This document shows positions 16,604 to 24,228 of a stretch of 64,000 nt of DNA, piece by piece. The stretch's first letter is position 1. Every line of letters starts with the position of its first letter. This DNA comes from Saccharopolyspora dendranthemae (GTDB lineage Bacteria; Actinomycetota; Actinomycetes; Mycobacteriales; Pseudonocardiaceae): contig NZ_VIWX01000002.1 in NCBI RefSeq assembly GCF_007829955.1, positions 682,001-746,000 on the forward strand, read 5' to 3'. The translations under genes and the position numbers were made by a program. The notes beneath the pieces were generated by a model, which worked only from the letters and a program-made list of their open reading frames with translations, had not been told where the DNA came from and did no database searches.

Positions 16604-17371
16604 ATGGGCGATACCTCGGTGGGGCTGGTCGAGCGCAGTGATCGGGACCGGGTCCGCACGCTGGCGCTGAACCGGCCTGCTGCGCTCAACGCGCTCGACG
16701 AGGCCATGTACGACGAGCTGACCGAGGCCTTGCTGGCCGCTGCCGAGGACCCGGACGTGGCCGTCGTGGCGATCACCGGAACCGGGCGCGCTTTCTGCGC
16801 GGGCACCGATCTCAAGGAGATGTTCCAGCGGGCGACCGACCCCGAATTCGTCCCAGGCCGGCACGGCTTCCTGGGACTCGTCGACGCCTTGACCGACTTC
16901 CCGAAACCGCTCGTGGTGGTGGTCAACGGCCTGGGCGTCGGCATCGGCCTGACGATCCTCGGTTTCGCCGACCTGTCCTTCGCCTCGACCGAGGCGAAGC
17001 TGAAGTGCCCGTTCACGAGCCTGGGGGTGGCCCCGGAGGCGGCGTCCAGCTACCTGCTGCCGCGGCTCATCGGCAGGCAGAACGCGGCGTGGGTGCTGCT
17101 GTCGAGCGAGTGGATCACGGCGCCGGAAGCGCGGGAGATGGGTCTGGTGTGGAAGGTCTGCCCGCCGGACGAACTCGCCGAGACGGCCCAGCGCTACTGC
17201 GCCACCATCGCCGCGCAGCCCATCGACAGCCTCACAGCGGTGAAGAGCTCCGTAGCGGCACCGTTGAAGGCCGAGATCGCCGCGGCTCGCGCACGCGAGA
17301 ACCAGCACTTCGCAGAGCTCCTGGGAAGTCAGGAGAACCAGGCGGCCCTGGGCGCCTTCGCCGAAGGGTGA
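16604..17371 (+). CDS. Enoyl-CoA hydratase/isomerase family protein
   Basis: 255 residues, typical for crotonases. TGTGRAFCAGTDLKEM is the oxyanion-hole and CoA-binding segment; GLGVGIGLTILGFADLSFAS is the second oxyanion region; CPFTSLGVAPEAASSYLLPRLIG follows. The canonical first catalytic Glu is replaced (GIGLTILGFADL in place of GGGCELA-), while a Glu remains in APEAASS. It could therefore be an isomerase or another crotonase rather than a classical hydratase. The KstR-like operator ties it to steroid or side-chain beta-oxidation. Its stop is 33 nt from the convergent nitroreductase gene. Confidence 0.88.
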   Translation: MGDTSVGLVERSDRDRVRTLALNRPAALNALDEAMYDELTEALLAAAEDPDVAVVAITGTGRAFCAGTDLKEMFQRATDPEFVPGRHGFLGLVDALTDFPKPLVVVVNGLGVGIGLTILGFADLSFASTEAKLKCPFTSLGVAPEAASSYLLPRLIGRQNAAWVLLSSEWITAPEAREMGLVWKVCPPDELAETAQRYCATIAAQPIDSLTAVKSSVAAPLKAEIAAARARENQHFAELLGSQENQAALGAFAEG

Positions 17372-17404
17372 CCACGGGCGTCCCCTGTGGACGAACCTGC
17401 TCGC

Positions 17405-18400
17405 TCAGGTCGGGGTGCTGCCGTTGAGGAGGAGGTCACCGACCGCGCGTCGCGGGGCCGGAACGGTGGGGCGACCGTGGCCGATTCGCAGCATCGCCTG
17501 CGGGTGCAGCGTCCCACCCAGCAGTTGGCGCAGTTCGTCGCGGATCTCGCGGACCTCGACGACCTCGGAGATCATCGAGGCGGACAGGCTGCGGGAGGTG
17601 GCCGTCAGCCACACGTTCTCCAAGGCCTGCCCCGCCCGCAATTCGTCGGCAGGGCTCTCGTGCTGCGTGCACAGCACGACCAGCAGCGGGCCGGACTCGT
17701 GCGCGACCCCGTCGGGGCGTTCCGCGAGACCTCCCGAGAAGTCGCGGTGCACCCACTCGTCCTGGGGCTCCGGCCTGGGGCCCGCGGCATCGGTCGGGAC
17801 TCCGTCTACCGCGCTGGTGGACTGACCCGTCCAGGCCGCCAGCTCGGCCCGGAACCGCGAATCGGCCTGCTGCACCTGGTGCGCCCTGTGCACCAGTCCT
17901 TCCAAGGCCCCGAGCTCGCCGGATGTCACCACGTGCGGCCAGCACTGCTCGCTCTGAGCCGCCAGCAGCAGCTCGTGGCGGTCGGCGGGCTGCACCGGGA
18001 CGTCGCGGAACGGTGCGCGGTGGCTGTGCCGCTGGGGGATGGCAGCGTGCAGCTTCACCGCAACCGGCCGGGGCTCGGGGCGGCCGCCGCCCCGGACCTC
18101 GGCGAGCGTGGTGGCGTGGGCCAGGTGCGGGAGCAAGGTCACGACCGGCCGCACCCCGGCTCCCTCGAGGGCGACCCTGAGGTTGAACAGCGCGGCACCG
18201 CAGGCGAGCCGCAGTTCCCGCCCGTCCGGGTCGGCGGCGGGCAACCGACGAGCGGGGTCGTAGTGCAGCTCGATCAGGTGGGGCAGGATCCGGAACTGCC
18301 ACGGCTGGGTGTTGTGCAGCGACGGAGCCAGTCCGGCCAGCCCGATGACCTGCTCGACCTGGGTGGCCGTCAACTCGAGCGCCGTGGAAATCCTGTGCAC
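17405..18400 (-). CDS. Acg-type nitroreductase-fold protein
   Basis: 331 residues from the GTG at 18400, which has AGGAGG 5 nt upstream; a GTG two codons earlier overlaps that site. Two nitroreductase-like halves are visible: LAGLAPSLHNTQPWQFRI near the N-terminus (the S-x-x-N-x-Q-P-W motif of the Acg/Rv2032 family) and QALENVWLTATSRSLSASMISEVVEV near the C-terminus, with a lid-like insert between. Mycobacterial Acg binds or sequesters FMN and is induced under hypoxia by DosR. Function here is by analogy. It converges on the enoyl-CoA hydratase, and a DUF3040 gene lies upstream on the same strand. Confidence 0.88.
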   Translation of the reverse strand: MHRISTALELTATQVEQVIGLAGLAPSLHNTQPWQFRILPHLIELHYDPARRLPAADPDGRELRLACGAALFNLRVALEGAGVRPVVTLLPHLAHATTLAEVRGGGRPEPRPVAVKLHAAIPQRHSHRAPFRDVPVQPADRHELLLAAQSEQCWPHVVTSGELGALEGLVHRAHQVQQADSRFRAELAAWTGQSTSAVDGVPTDAAGPRPEPQDEWVHRDFSGGLAERPDGVAHESGPLLVVLCTQHESPADELRAGQALENVWLTATSRSLSASMISEVVEVREIRDELRQLLGGTLHPQAMLRIGHGRPTVPAPRRAVGDLLLNGSTPT

Positions 18401-18561
18401 GGCCACCTCCTAGTCGATGTCGCGGGCGGCTCGGCGCGAGCCGCCGGGGCCGAACGATCGGACCGCCGTGCCGTCCGGCAGTCGTGCACGTGCGCCACTA
18501 CGGCCACGTGCGCAGCAGGCGCATCTCCGGTCGCCCGCGGTTGCGGCCAGCGGTTCCTGGA

Positions 18562-18828
18562 CTACTCGGTCTTGACCGACCAGCCGTTGAGCAGGAACAG
18601 CACGGCCGCCAGTGCCGCGGTGGTGAAGAAGGCGGCGCCTTCGCCGAGCAGGAGGCACAGGGCGGCCACGGTCGTCACCGCGAGTCCCAGCGATCGGCGT
18701 GGTGTGATCCACCGGCGGAACCGGTCGCGCGTCCGTTCGGTGGTCAACTTGCTGACGAACGAGGGATCGTCGCTGCGCAACTGCCGTTCCATCCCCTCGA
18801 GGATGCGGATTTCGTGTCGTCGAAGCAT
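18562..18828 (-). CDS. DUF3040 small membrane protein
   Basis: 88 residues; ATG with GGAGAAG upstream. The N-terminus (MLRRHEIRILEGMERQLRSDDPSFVSKL) is the DUF3040 signature, a short amphipathic region ending in D-P-x-F. Two hydrophobic segments follow (LGLAVTTVAALCLLLGEGAAF and TTAALAAVLFLLNGW). Function is unknown; the family is restricted to Actinobacteria. It is divergent from the FHA gene at 19056, with 227 nt between them. Confidence 0.88.
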   Translation of the reverse strand: MLRRHEIRILEGMERQLRSDDPSFVSKLTTERTRDRFRRWITPRRSLGLAVTTVAALCLLLGEGAAFFTTAALAAVLFLLNGWSVKTE

Positions 18829-19055
18829 GGTCTTCTCCGGCGGTCGTGTGGTCTGGTCCCGTCACCATCGCGAACCGCGCGGCGGCGCCGGTAGAGCCGA
18901 TAGGCCCTCCTGGCGTCAACTCGGCTGCCGCAGCGCTCGGAAAAAAGGACGAAAGGCCTGGTAGACAGGCCGGGTACGCCTGCATGCTGGTGGTGGTTCC
19001 CGGGGAGCGCTCGAGGACCGATGCAATGCACCAGGTCGTGCTAGGGAGAACGCTG

Positions 19056-19499
19056 ATGGGCCAGATCGCAGAAGTCGCCGGACTGCTCGGCGAGCCCACG
19101 TTGCACGTGACGGGTCGGGAGCTGCCGGTCGCCGGACCTCACCCAGAGCTGATCCCCGCGCAGCGCGAGTCTGCGGAGACCATGCGGCTGGTGGTCGGCC
19201 GGGGACCGGATGCCGGTGCTGAGCTCGCGATCTCCGCGCCGCTCACGGCGATCGGGCGACACCGCGACTGCGACATCGTGATCGAGGACGTGACCGTCTC
19301 GCGGTACCACGCGGAGCTGGAGGTCGAGGGCGACCGCTGCTTCCTCGTCGACGGCGGCTCGCTCAACGGCACCTTCGTCAACAGGCGCGCGGTGGACCGC
19401 GTGGAACTCGTCGAGGGCGACGAGATCTGGATCGGCAAGGCCCGGTTCCTCTTCCGCAGCGGAGCAGCGGCAGACGCGCGAGCCGCCTCGCCGCGCTGA
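19056..19499 (+). CDS. FHA-domain protein (paralogue of 6306-6722)
   Basis: 147 residues; ATG with AGGGAGAA upstream. One FHA domain in the C-terminal two-thirds: IGRHRDCDIVIEDVTVSRYHAELEV and GGSLNGTFVNRRAVDRV keep the phosphothreonine-binding Arg, Ser, His and Asn. Residues 1-7 (MGQIAEV) are identical to the paralogue; the linker of residues 8-45 has diverged and the C-terminus is extended (GAAADARAASPR). About 64 nt upstream, an 18-nt stretch (18992-19009) matches 6230-6247 at 17 positions, so the duplication included regulatory sequence. It probably reads a Ser/Thr kinase signal; no kinase is in the window. Confidence 0.9.
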   Translation: MGQIAEVAGLLGEPTLHVTGRELPVAGPHPELIPAQRESAETMRLVVGRGPDAGAELAISAPLTAIGRHRDCDIVIEDVTVSRYHAELEVEGDRCFLVDGGSLNGTFVNRRAVDRVELVEGDEIWIGKARFLFRSGAAADARAASPR

Positions 19500-19566
19500 G
19501 CTCCGGTCCTGATGGAGGAAGGGTCGACCGCCTGAGCGGAGTTGAGCCCGGCGGTTGAACGCGGAC

Positions 19567-19929
19567 TCAACCCTGAGCGCCGGAGCCGGTGTCCTCGTGG
19601 ATGTGCTGGGTCTCCGCCCAGTACTGCTCTGCGTGGCGCATCGCCGAAGCCAGGACGGCGTTCGTGCCCTGGAGGTCCCTGATCGCCCGCTCCAGAGCCT
19701 CATGGGGGTGGTCGCGCAGCGCCTGTCGAAGCAGGCGCTCCCGGTCGACCTGGTCCAGCTTGCTGCTGAGCTCGCCGGACAGGCTGTGCAGGGACCCCAG
19801 AACGCCGAGCAGGGCCGCGCCGTAGGGAGGCCAGTCCAAGGACGCGAGGTCCCGGTCCGCGCAGTTCCTGGCGGCGCGGTCGAGCGCCTCCCGGGCCGCG
19901 TACATGTCTTCGAGGGGATGCTGCTTCAT
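19567..19929 (-). CDS. Hypothetical helical protein
   Basis: 120 residues from the ATG at 19929, with GGAAGGTGG upstream; the frame is open 30 nt further. It is almost entirely alpha-helical (EDMYAAREALDRAARNCADRD, LLGVLGSLHSLSGELSSKLDQVDRERLLRQAL, HEALERAIRDLQGTNAVLASAMRHAEQYW), with no membrane segment or signal peptide. I do not recognise it. A SigB-type promoter candidate lies 37 nt upstream, so it may be a stress-induced gene. Confidence 0.75.
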   Translation of the reverse strand: MKQHPLEDMYAAREALDRAARNCADRDLASLDWPPYGAALLGVLGSLHSLSGELSSKLDQVDRERLLRQALRDHPHEALERAIRDLQGTNAVLASAMRHAEQYWAETQHIHEDTGSGAQG

Positions 19930-19965
19930 CGCTTCCACCTTCCCCCAAGCTGGTCGCACTCCTTG

Positions 19966-19991
19966 GTACCCGTGCCGCGGTGCGCCGAAAC
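19966..19991 (-). promoter_or_regulatory. SigB-type stress promoter candidate
   Basis: On the minus strand GTTT (19991-19988), a 16-nt spacer and GGGTAC (19971-19966) fit GNNT-N14-16-GGGTAY. It faces the hypothetical gene starting at 19929. Confidence 0.5.
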
Positions 19992-19992
19992 G

Positions 19993-21345
19993 TCACCGGC
20001 GGTGCTGCTGGAACCGATCGCGCGCCGCTTCGAGGTCGACGATCGGGGCCGGGTAGCCGAGCTTTCCGAGCGCATCGGTCCCGAGCCGCCACGGCTGGTG
20101 GAGGTCGCGCGGGTTGTCGAGGTCGGCGAGCTCGGGGACCCACCGGCGCACGTAGTCACCGGAGGAGTCGTAGCGCTCGGCCTGGCGCACCGGGTTGAGG
20201 ACCCGGTTGGGCCGGGTGTCGGTCCCCGTTCCGGCAACCCATTGCCAGTTCATCTGGTTGTTGGCGATGTCGCCGTCGACCAGGTGCCGCTGGAAGTGCT
20301 CGGCGCCCGCGCGCCAGTCCAGGTAGAGGGTCTTGGCGAGGAAGCTGCCGGTGATCAGCCGGGCTCGGTTGTGCATCCAGCCCTCGGAGCTCAGCTGCCG
20401 CATCCCGGCGTCGACGATCGGGATGCCGGTCTGGCCCTCCTGCCACGCCTGGAGCGCTTGCGGGTCGTCGCGCCAGGCGTCCGCGCGCGGCCGGTAGTCG
20501 GCCTGCGCGCTCGCGGGTCGAGCCGCCAGCACCTGGAAGTGGAAGTCCCGCCAGGCCAGTTGGCGCACGAAGGCATCGGCGCCCTCGGTGTGGCGGGCGC
20601 CGGCCTCGGTGGCGAGTTCGAGCGCGGACAGGCAACCGAAGTGCAGGTAGGCGGACAGCCGGGAGGTGCCGCGTTCGGCGGGGAGGTCGTCGTGCCGGGA
20701 GTGGTAGTGGTCGGCGTCCTCGTCGAGCCAGCGGTGCGCCCGGTCTCGGGCTTCGGTCTCGCCGCCCGGCATCGGCGCTGCGGTGCGCGCTGGGGCAGGT
20801 GCGTCCGGCGCCGACACCGTCGGAGGGAGTCGCAGGTGTCGGGGAGCGGTCGCGATGCTGCGGCGGGCGGCGCTCGCCCATCGCCGGTGGTACGGGGTGA
20901 AGACCGCGAAGTGATCGTTCCCCTGCGGGGTGACCTCCCCGGCGGGCAGCACGGTGTGCACCGCCTCGTGAACGGTGAGCTCGCACCGCTGCGAGGCGAG
21001 CGCTTCGGCGAGCCTCCGCTGCCGGCGCGCGGCGAAGGCGGAGGCGTCCGCAGCGATGTGGACGGAGGTCGCGTCGACCTCGTGCGCGAGGCGGGCCACT
21101 TCGGCGGCCACGTCGCCGTCCCTGCGGACGAGCGCGGCACCGCGTTCGCGCAGTCGCGCGTCGAGATCCGCGAGGCAGTCGTCGAGGAAGCGGCGGCGGG
21201 GCCCTGCGGCGAACCCCGCCGCGCTCACCGCCTCGTCGTGCACGAACAGGGGCAGGACGTGGTCGGCGCGGGCGGCCGCGGCGAGCACCGGGTTGTCGTG
21301 GACGCGGAGGTCACGGGTGAACACGGCGATCGCGGTGGTGGACAT
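19993..21345 (-). CDS. phr: Deoxyribodipyrimidine photolyase
   Basis: 450 residues, a normal class I length. It repairs cyclobutane pyrimidine dimers with light using FADH-. The N-terminal antenna domain is present (AIAVFTRDLRVHDNPVLAAA), then the FAD domain with TSRLSAYLHFGCLSALELA, QLAWRDFHFQVL, GIPIVDAGMRQLSSEGWMHNRARL and DGDIANNQMNWQWVAGTGTD, which carries the Asn/Asp and Trp residues of the flavin and lesion pocket. ATG start with GGAGCG upstream. The hypothetical stress gene follows it downstream. Confidence 0.97.
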   Translation of the reverse strand: MSTTAIAVFTRDLRVHDNPVLAAAARADHVLPLFVHDEAVSAAGFAAGPRRRFLDDCLADLDARLRERGAALVRRDGDVAAEVARLAHEVDATSVHIAADASAFAARRQRRLAEALASQRCELTVHEAVHTVLPAGEVTPQGNDHFAVFTPYHRRWASAARRSIATAPRHLRLPPTVSAPDAPAPARTAAPMPGGETEARDRAHRWLDEDADHYHSRHDDLPAERGTSRLSAYLHFGCLSALELATEAGARHTEGADAFVRQLAWRDFHFQVLAARPASAQADYRPRADAWRDDPQALQAWQEGQTGIPIVDAGMRQLSSEGWMHNRARLITGSFLAKTLYLDWRAGAEHFQRHLVDGDIANNQMNWQWVAGTGTDTRPNRVLNPVRQAERYDSSGDYVRRWVPELADLDNPRDLHQPWRLGTDALGKLGYPAPIVDLEAARDRFQQHRR

Positions 21346-21446
21346 CGGTGGCACGCTCCGTGGGGCAGGTGAGGGTCTCCTCCGGACCGTTGCGAGGGTC
21401 CCACCCGCCTCGCGCGCCCGCCCTCCGCACCCCGGCTCGCGGGTGG

Positions 21447-22196
21447 TCAGGTCGTGGTGTCGAAGAGGTGCTCGGCCCGGGTGATCGCGTGCTGCAGGTC
21501 TTCGGGCTCGGGAGTGAGACCCGTGGTGATCTCGTCGATCGCGCGCAGGCCCGACCGGTGCAGCAGCCGCTTCTCGTTGGTGACCCACTGGCCGCGCGCT
21601 GCCAGCACCGCGTGCGCGGAGTGCATGGCGGCCGTGGCCAGGGCTCCCGCGACCTCGGTGGGTTGTCCGCGCGGGGCGTAGGCGCCTCGGGCGTAGTGCA
21701 ACGTCAGGTTCGCCTGGTTGCGCCACACCGGTGGAGCCGCTTCGCGCAGCGCGTCGGGGTAGGCGGGGCGCGGCAGGGTGCCGCGCAGCGTCCGGTTCAC
21801 GGCGAGCTCGGCGACCACGAGGTAGCTGGGGATGCCCGCCAGGTGGAACATCAGCGGTTCCCACCGGAAGCGGCCGTCCCGCGCCTCGGCCAGTTCGTGC
21901 TCGACGACGTCGAGATCGCGGTAGTGGACGTCCACGTGCCGACCGTCGATCGTGAGCCAGGCTCCGCCGTTGAAGACGCCGCCGCCCCAGGCGCCGACCT
22001 CGGAGACCTCGCCGTCCCACCCGACGGCGCGGAGGTCGGCGGGATCGAAGTCACCGCGGTAGTAGACCGCGAAATCCCAGTCGCTGTCGGGGGTGTGGGT
22101 GCCTTCGGCCCTCGACCCGCCGAGCGTGACCGCTCGTACGCGCGGGAGGGCGGCCAGGCGGTCGGTGACGTGGGCGAGGAACTGCTCGTCGTTCAT
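21447..22196 (-). CDS. Nucleotidyltransferase-fold protein
   Basis: 249 residues; ATG with GAGGGG upstream. The N-terminal region has the minimal nucleotidyltransferase core: VTLGGSRAEGTHTPDSDWDFAVYY gives the G-G-S helix and the D-x-D metal pair (DSDWD), with the third carboxylate likely in RHVDVHYRD. The remaining 150 residues are helical. This resembles stand-alone kanamycin-nucleotidyltransferase-like proteins that transfer NMP to small molecules or proteins; the substrate is unknown. It lies upstream of the photolyase on the same strand with about 100 nt between them. Confidence 0.85.
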   Translation of the reverse strand: MNDEQFLAHVTDRLAALPRVRAVTLGGSRAEGTHTPDSDWDFAVYYRGDFDPADLRAVGWDGEVSEVGAWGGGVFNGGAWLTIDGRHVDVHYRDLDVVEHELAEARDGRFRWEPLMFHLAGIPSYLVVAELAVNRTLRGTLPRPAYPDALREAAPPVWRNQANLTLHYARGAYAPRGQPTEVAGALATAAMHSAHAVLAARGQWVTNEKRLLHRSGLRAIDEITTGLTPEPEDLQHAITRAEHLFDTTT

Positions 22197-22358
22197 GTGA
22201 TGTCCCCTCGGGGTGGAGTGCGGTGCGGGTGGGCAGCACGCCGAGGACGCCGGAGCAGGAGCTCGAACGACGTCGTCGGATCAGCGCGCGCTGGGCCGGA
22301 CCGTCACTTCACAGCCGATAACCCTACTTCTCCTCCGGTCCGAGGGGAAGCAGCGCGG

Positions 22359-23186
22359 TCACAGCGCCCCACCGGCGTCGATGATCTGGGTGGTGCCGGT
22401 GATGAACCGCCCGTCGTCGGACACCAGGAACAGCACGAGGTTCGACACGTCCTCCGGTTCCAGCGCCGTGACGGGCAGCCGGTTGAACGTGCGCGCGGCC
22501 TCCTCGAAGTCGCTGCGGGACGGGTTCTCCAGGTCTGGGCGGAAGAGCCGGTAGGTCGCGTCGTTGAGGATCATCGGCGTGGCCACGGTCGTCGGATTGA
22601 CGGTGTTGACGCGGATGTCGTGCGGTGCGAGCTCTTTCGCCATCACCTTCATCATCTGGATCAGTCCCGCCTTCGACGCCGCGTAGTGCGCGGTGTTCTC
22701 GTGGGCGTAGATCGCGGCGAGCGAGCTGGTGATGACCACGGAGCCACCGCGCTTCCCGGCGACGATGTGCGGCACCGATGCTTTCAGCGACTTCCACACG
22801 CCGGTCAGGTTGATGTCGATCACGTCCTGCCAAGCGTCGTCGCTCATCTCGAAAGTCGGGGCGGGGCTGTAGATCCCGGCGTTGGCGACGACGATGTCGA
22901 GATGTCCGAAGGTTTGGGCTCCCTCGTCGGCCGCTGCGGTGAGAGCGGCGGAGTCGCGAACGTCGGCCTGCCGCGCGATGACGCGGCGGCCGGTCGCTTC
23001 GACGAGTCGCGCGGTTTCGGCGAGGTCCTCGGCCGTGGCGAGCGGATAGGGGATCGTGCGGATCTCGGCGGTGGTGTCGACGGCGATGATGTCGGCGCCT
23101 TCCGATGCGAGGCGCACGGCGTGACTTCGTCCCTGGCCTCGGGCGGCCCCGGTGATGAACGCGACCTTGCCGTCGAGCTTGCCCAT
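22359..23186 (-). CDS. Mycofactocin-coupled SDR oxidoreductase (carveol dehydrogenase-like)
   Basis: 275 residues. The cofactor loop FITGAARGQGRSHAVRLASEGADIIAVD with the PYPLATAEDLAETARLVEATGRR insert is the signature of the actinomycete SDR subfamily that holds NAD tightly and is recycled by mycofactocin. The active site Ser-Tyr-Lys is present (VITSSLAAI, HYAASKAGL). Carveol dehydrogenase of Rhodococcus belongs here. The neighbouring genes (thioesterase, limonene-monooxygenase-like flavoprotein) suggest a terpene alcohol or similar lipophilic alcohol as substrate. No mft biosynthesis genes are in the window. Confidence 0.92.
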   Translation of the reverse strand: MGKLDGKVAFITGAARGQGRSHAVRLASEGADIIAVDTTAEIRTIPYPLATAEDLAETARLVEATGRRVIARQADVRDSAALTAAADEGAQTFGHLDIVVANAGIYSPAPTFEMSDDAWQDVIDINLTGVWKSLKASVPHIVAGKRGGSVVITSSLAAIYAHENTAHYAASKAGLIQMMKVMAKELAPHDIRVNTVNPTTVATPMILNDATYRLFRPDLENPSRSDFEEAARTFNRLPVTALEPEDVSNLVLFLVSDDGRFITGTTQIIDAGGAL

Positions 23187-23296
23187 GTCTCCCCTTCCGC
23201 GCGGAGCTGATCCCCGCACTGGGGCGTCCGCAGCGTCGCAGGCGCTCTCATTCAGTTATGGCGCACGCGAAGCCGCCGGGCAAGGGTGCGATCGGG

Positions 23297-24094
23297 TCAG
23301 CGCGCCTTGAGCGCGTTCCCGGACAGGGCCAGTTGGCGGCTCTGCGCGACGAGGCGACCGCGGGAGTCGTAGACGTCGGCGTCCTCGTTGAACCAGCCGT
23401 CGGTGCTCACCGCGTCGCATCGGGTGTAGCCCGCGATCGGGCCCGGCGCGGGCAGCGCGCGCAGCTGGTAGGTCAGTTCGACCGTCGGGCACCAGCCGGA
23501 ATGGCCGAGGCCGAACACCGTCGGCGGCAGCATGTCGACGGCGACGATCAGCGACAGCGGGTCGAAATCGGTGCCGTCGGTGAGTTGCATCCAGCCGCGC
23601 ACCTCGGTGTCCTCGGCGGTGTCGCCGCGCAGCAGCGCGGTGGACTGCGGGTCGAGCCGGAGGTCGAGGTGCCCGAGCAGGCCGCCGTCCACCGGCGGCC
23701 GGTGGCCATCGCACTCCTCCAGCGGCTTGATCGGAGGCTGCGGCGCCGCTTCCCACTCGTGCGCGGCATCGGTGATCTCGCCGGCGGAGACCGTGGCCTC
23801 CACGCAGGTCTTGCCGCCCTGCACGAGACTGGAGCGCACCGTGGAGAACATGCGGCCCCGCTTGATCAACTCGGCGTGCAGCTCGACCTCGCCGATCTCC
23901 GGTGAGCGCAGGAAGTGCGCGCTGACCACGAGCGGGTGCGGGCGCTCGGCCGTGGTCAGGGCCGCCTTGGTCAGCAGCGCCATCATGTACCCGCCGTGCG
24001 GGTTGTTCCCGATCGACCACTCGCGGTCGAGGGCGGTGGAGTAGGCGCCTTCGCGAAGCGCCGTCACGGTCGTTGCCTCGGCGAATGAACGCAT
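23297..24094 (-). CDS. Thioesterase family protein (double hotdog)
   Basis: 265 residues from the ATG at 24094; a GTG three codons earlier is also possible. The N-terminal hotdog contains NPHGGYMMALLTKAAL and PLVVSAHFLRSPEIGEVELHAELIKRGRMFSTVRSSL; the C-terminal half contains GWCPTVELTYQLRALP and DVYDSRGRLVAQSRQLAL. This is the TesB-like acyl-CoA thioesterase arrangement, which would hydrolyse acyl-CoA or bind acyl groups. GAACCAGTTC at 24115-24124, in the divergent region, is a weak palindrome resembling the KstR core. It is divergent from the LLM flavoprotein gene. Confidence 0.85.
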   Translation of the reverse strand: MRSFAEATTVTALREGAYSTALDREWSIGNNPHGGYMMALLTKAALTTAERPHPLVVSAHFLRSPEIGEVELHAELIKRGRMFSTVRSSLVQGGKTCVEATVSAGEITDAAHEWEAAPQPPIKPLEECDGHRPPVDGGLLGHLDLRLDPQSTALLRGDTAEDTEVRGWMQLTDGTDFDPLSLIVAVDMLPPTVFGLGHSGWCPTVELTYQLRALPAPGPIAGYTRCDAVSTDGWFNEDADVYDSRGRLVAQSRQLALSGNALKAR

Positions 24095-24228
24095 GCACGG
24101 CACATTACCTGCCCGAACCAGTTCCGGAACCCGTCTCCGGCCGCGCAGGTGCGGTGGTTGCAGACGATCAACCGATGATGTGACCTGGGTTACGCAGCAC
24201 GGGCTGATCGCCGACGAAGGAGACGATG

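Noticed and set aside
19500..19566. GTTGAG/CTCAAC inverted repeat after the second FHA gene
   Set aside because: Only 6-bp arms with a long spacer, too weak to call a terminator.
24114..24126. KstR-like site before the thioesterase gene (CGAACCAGTTCCG)
   Set aside because: The AAC-N2-GTT core is present but both flanking consensus bases are wrong, so it was not called as an operator.
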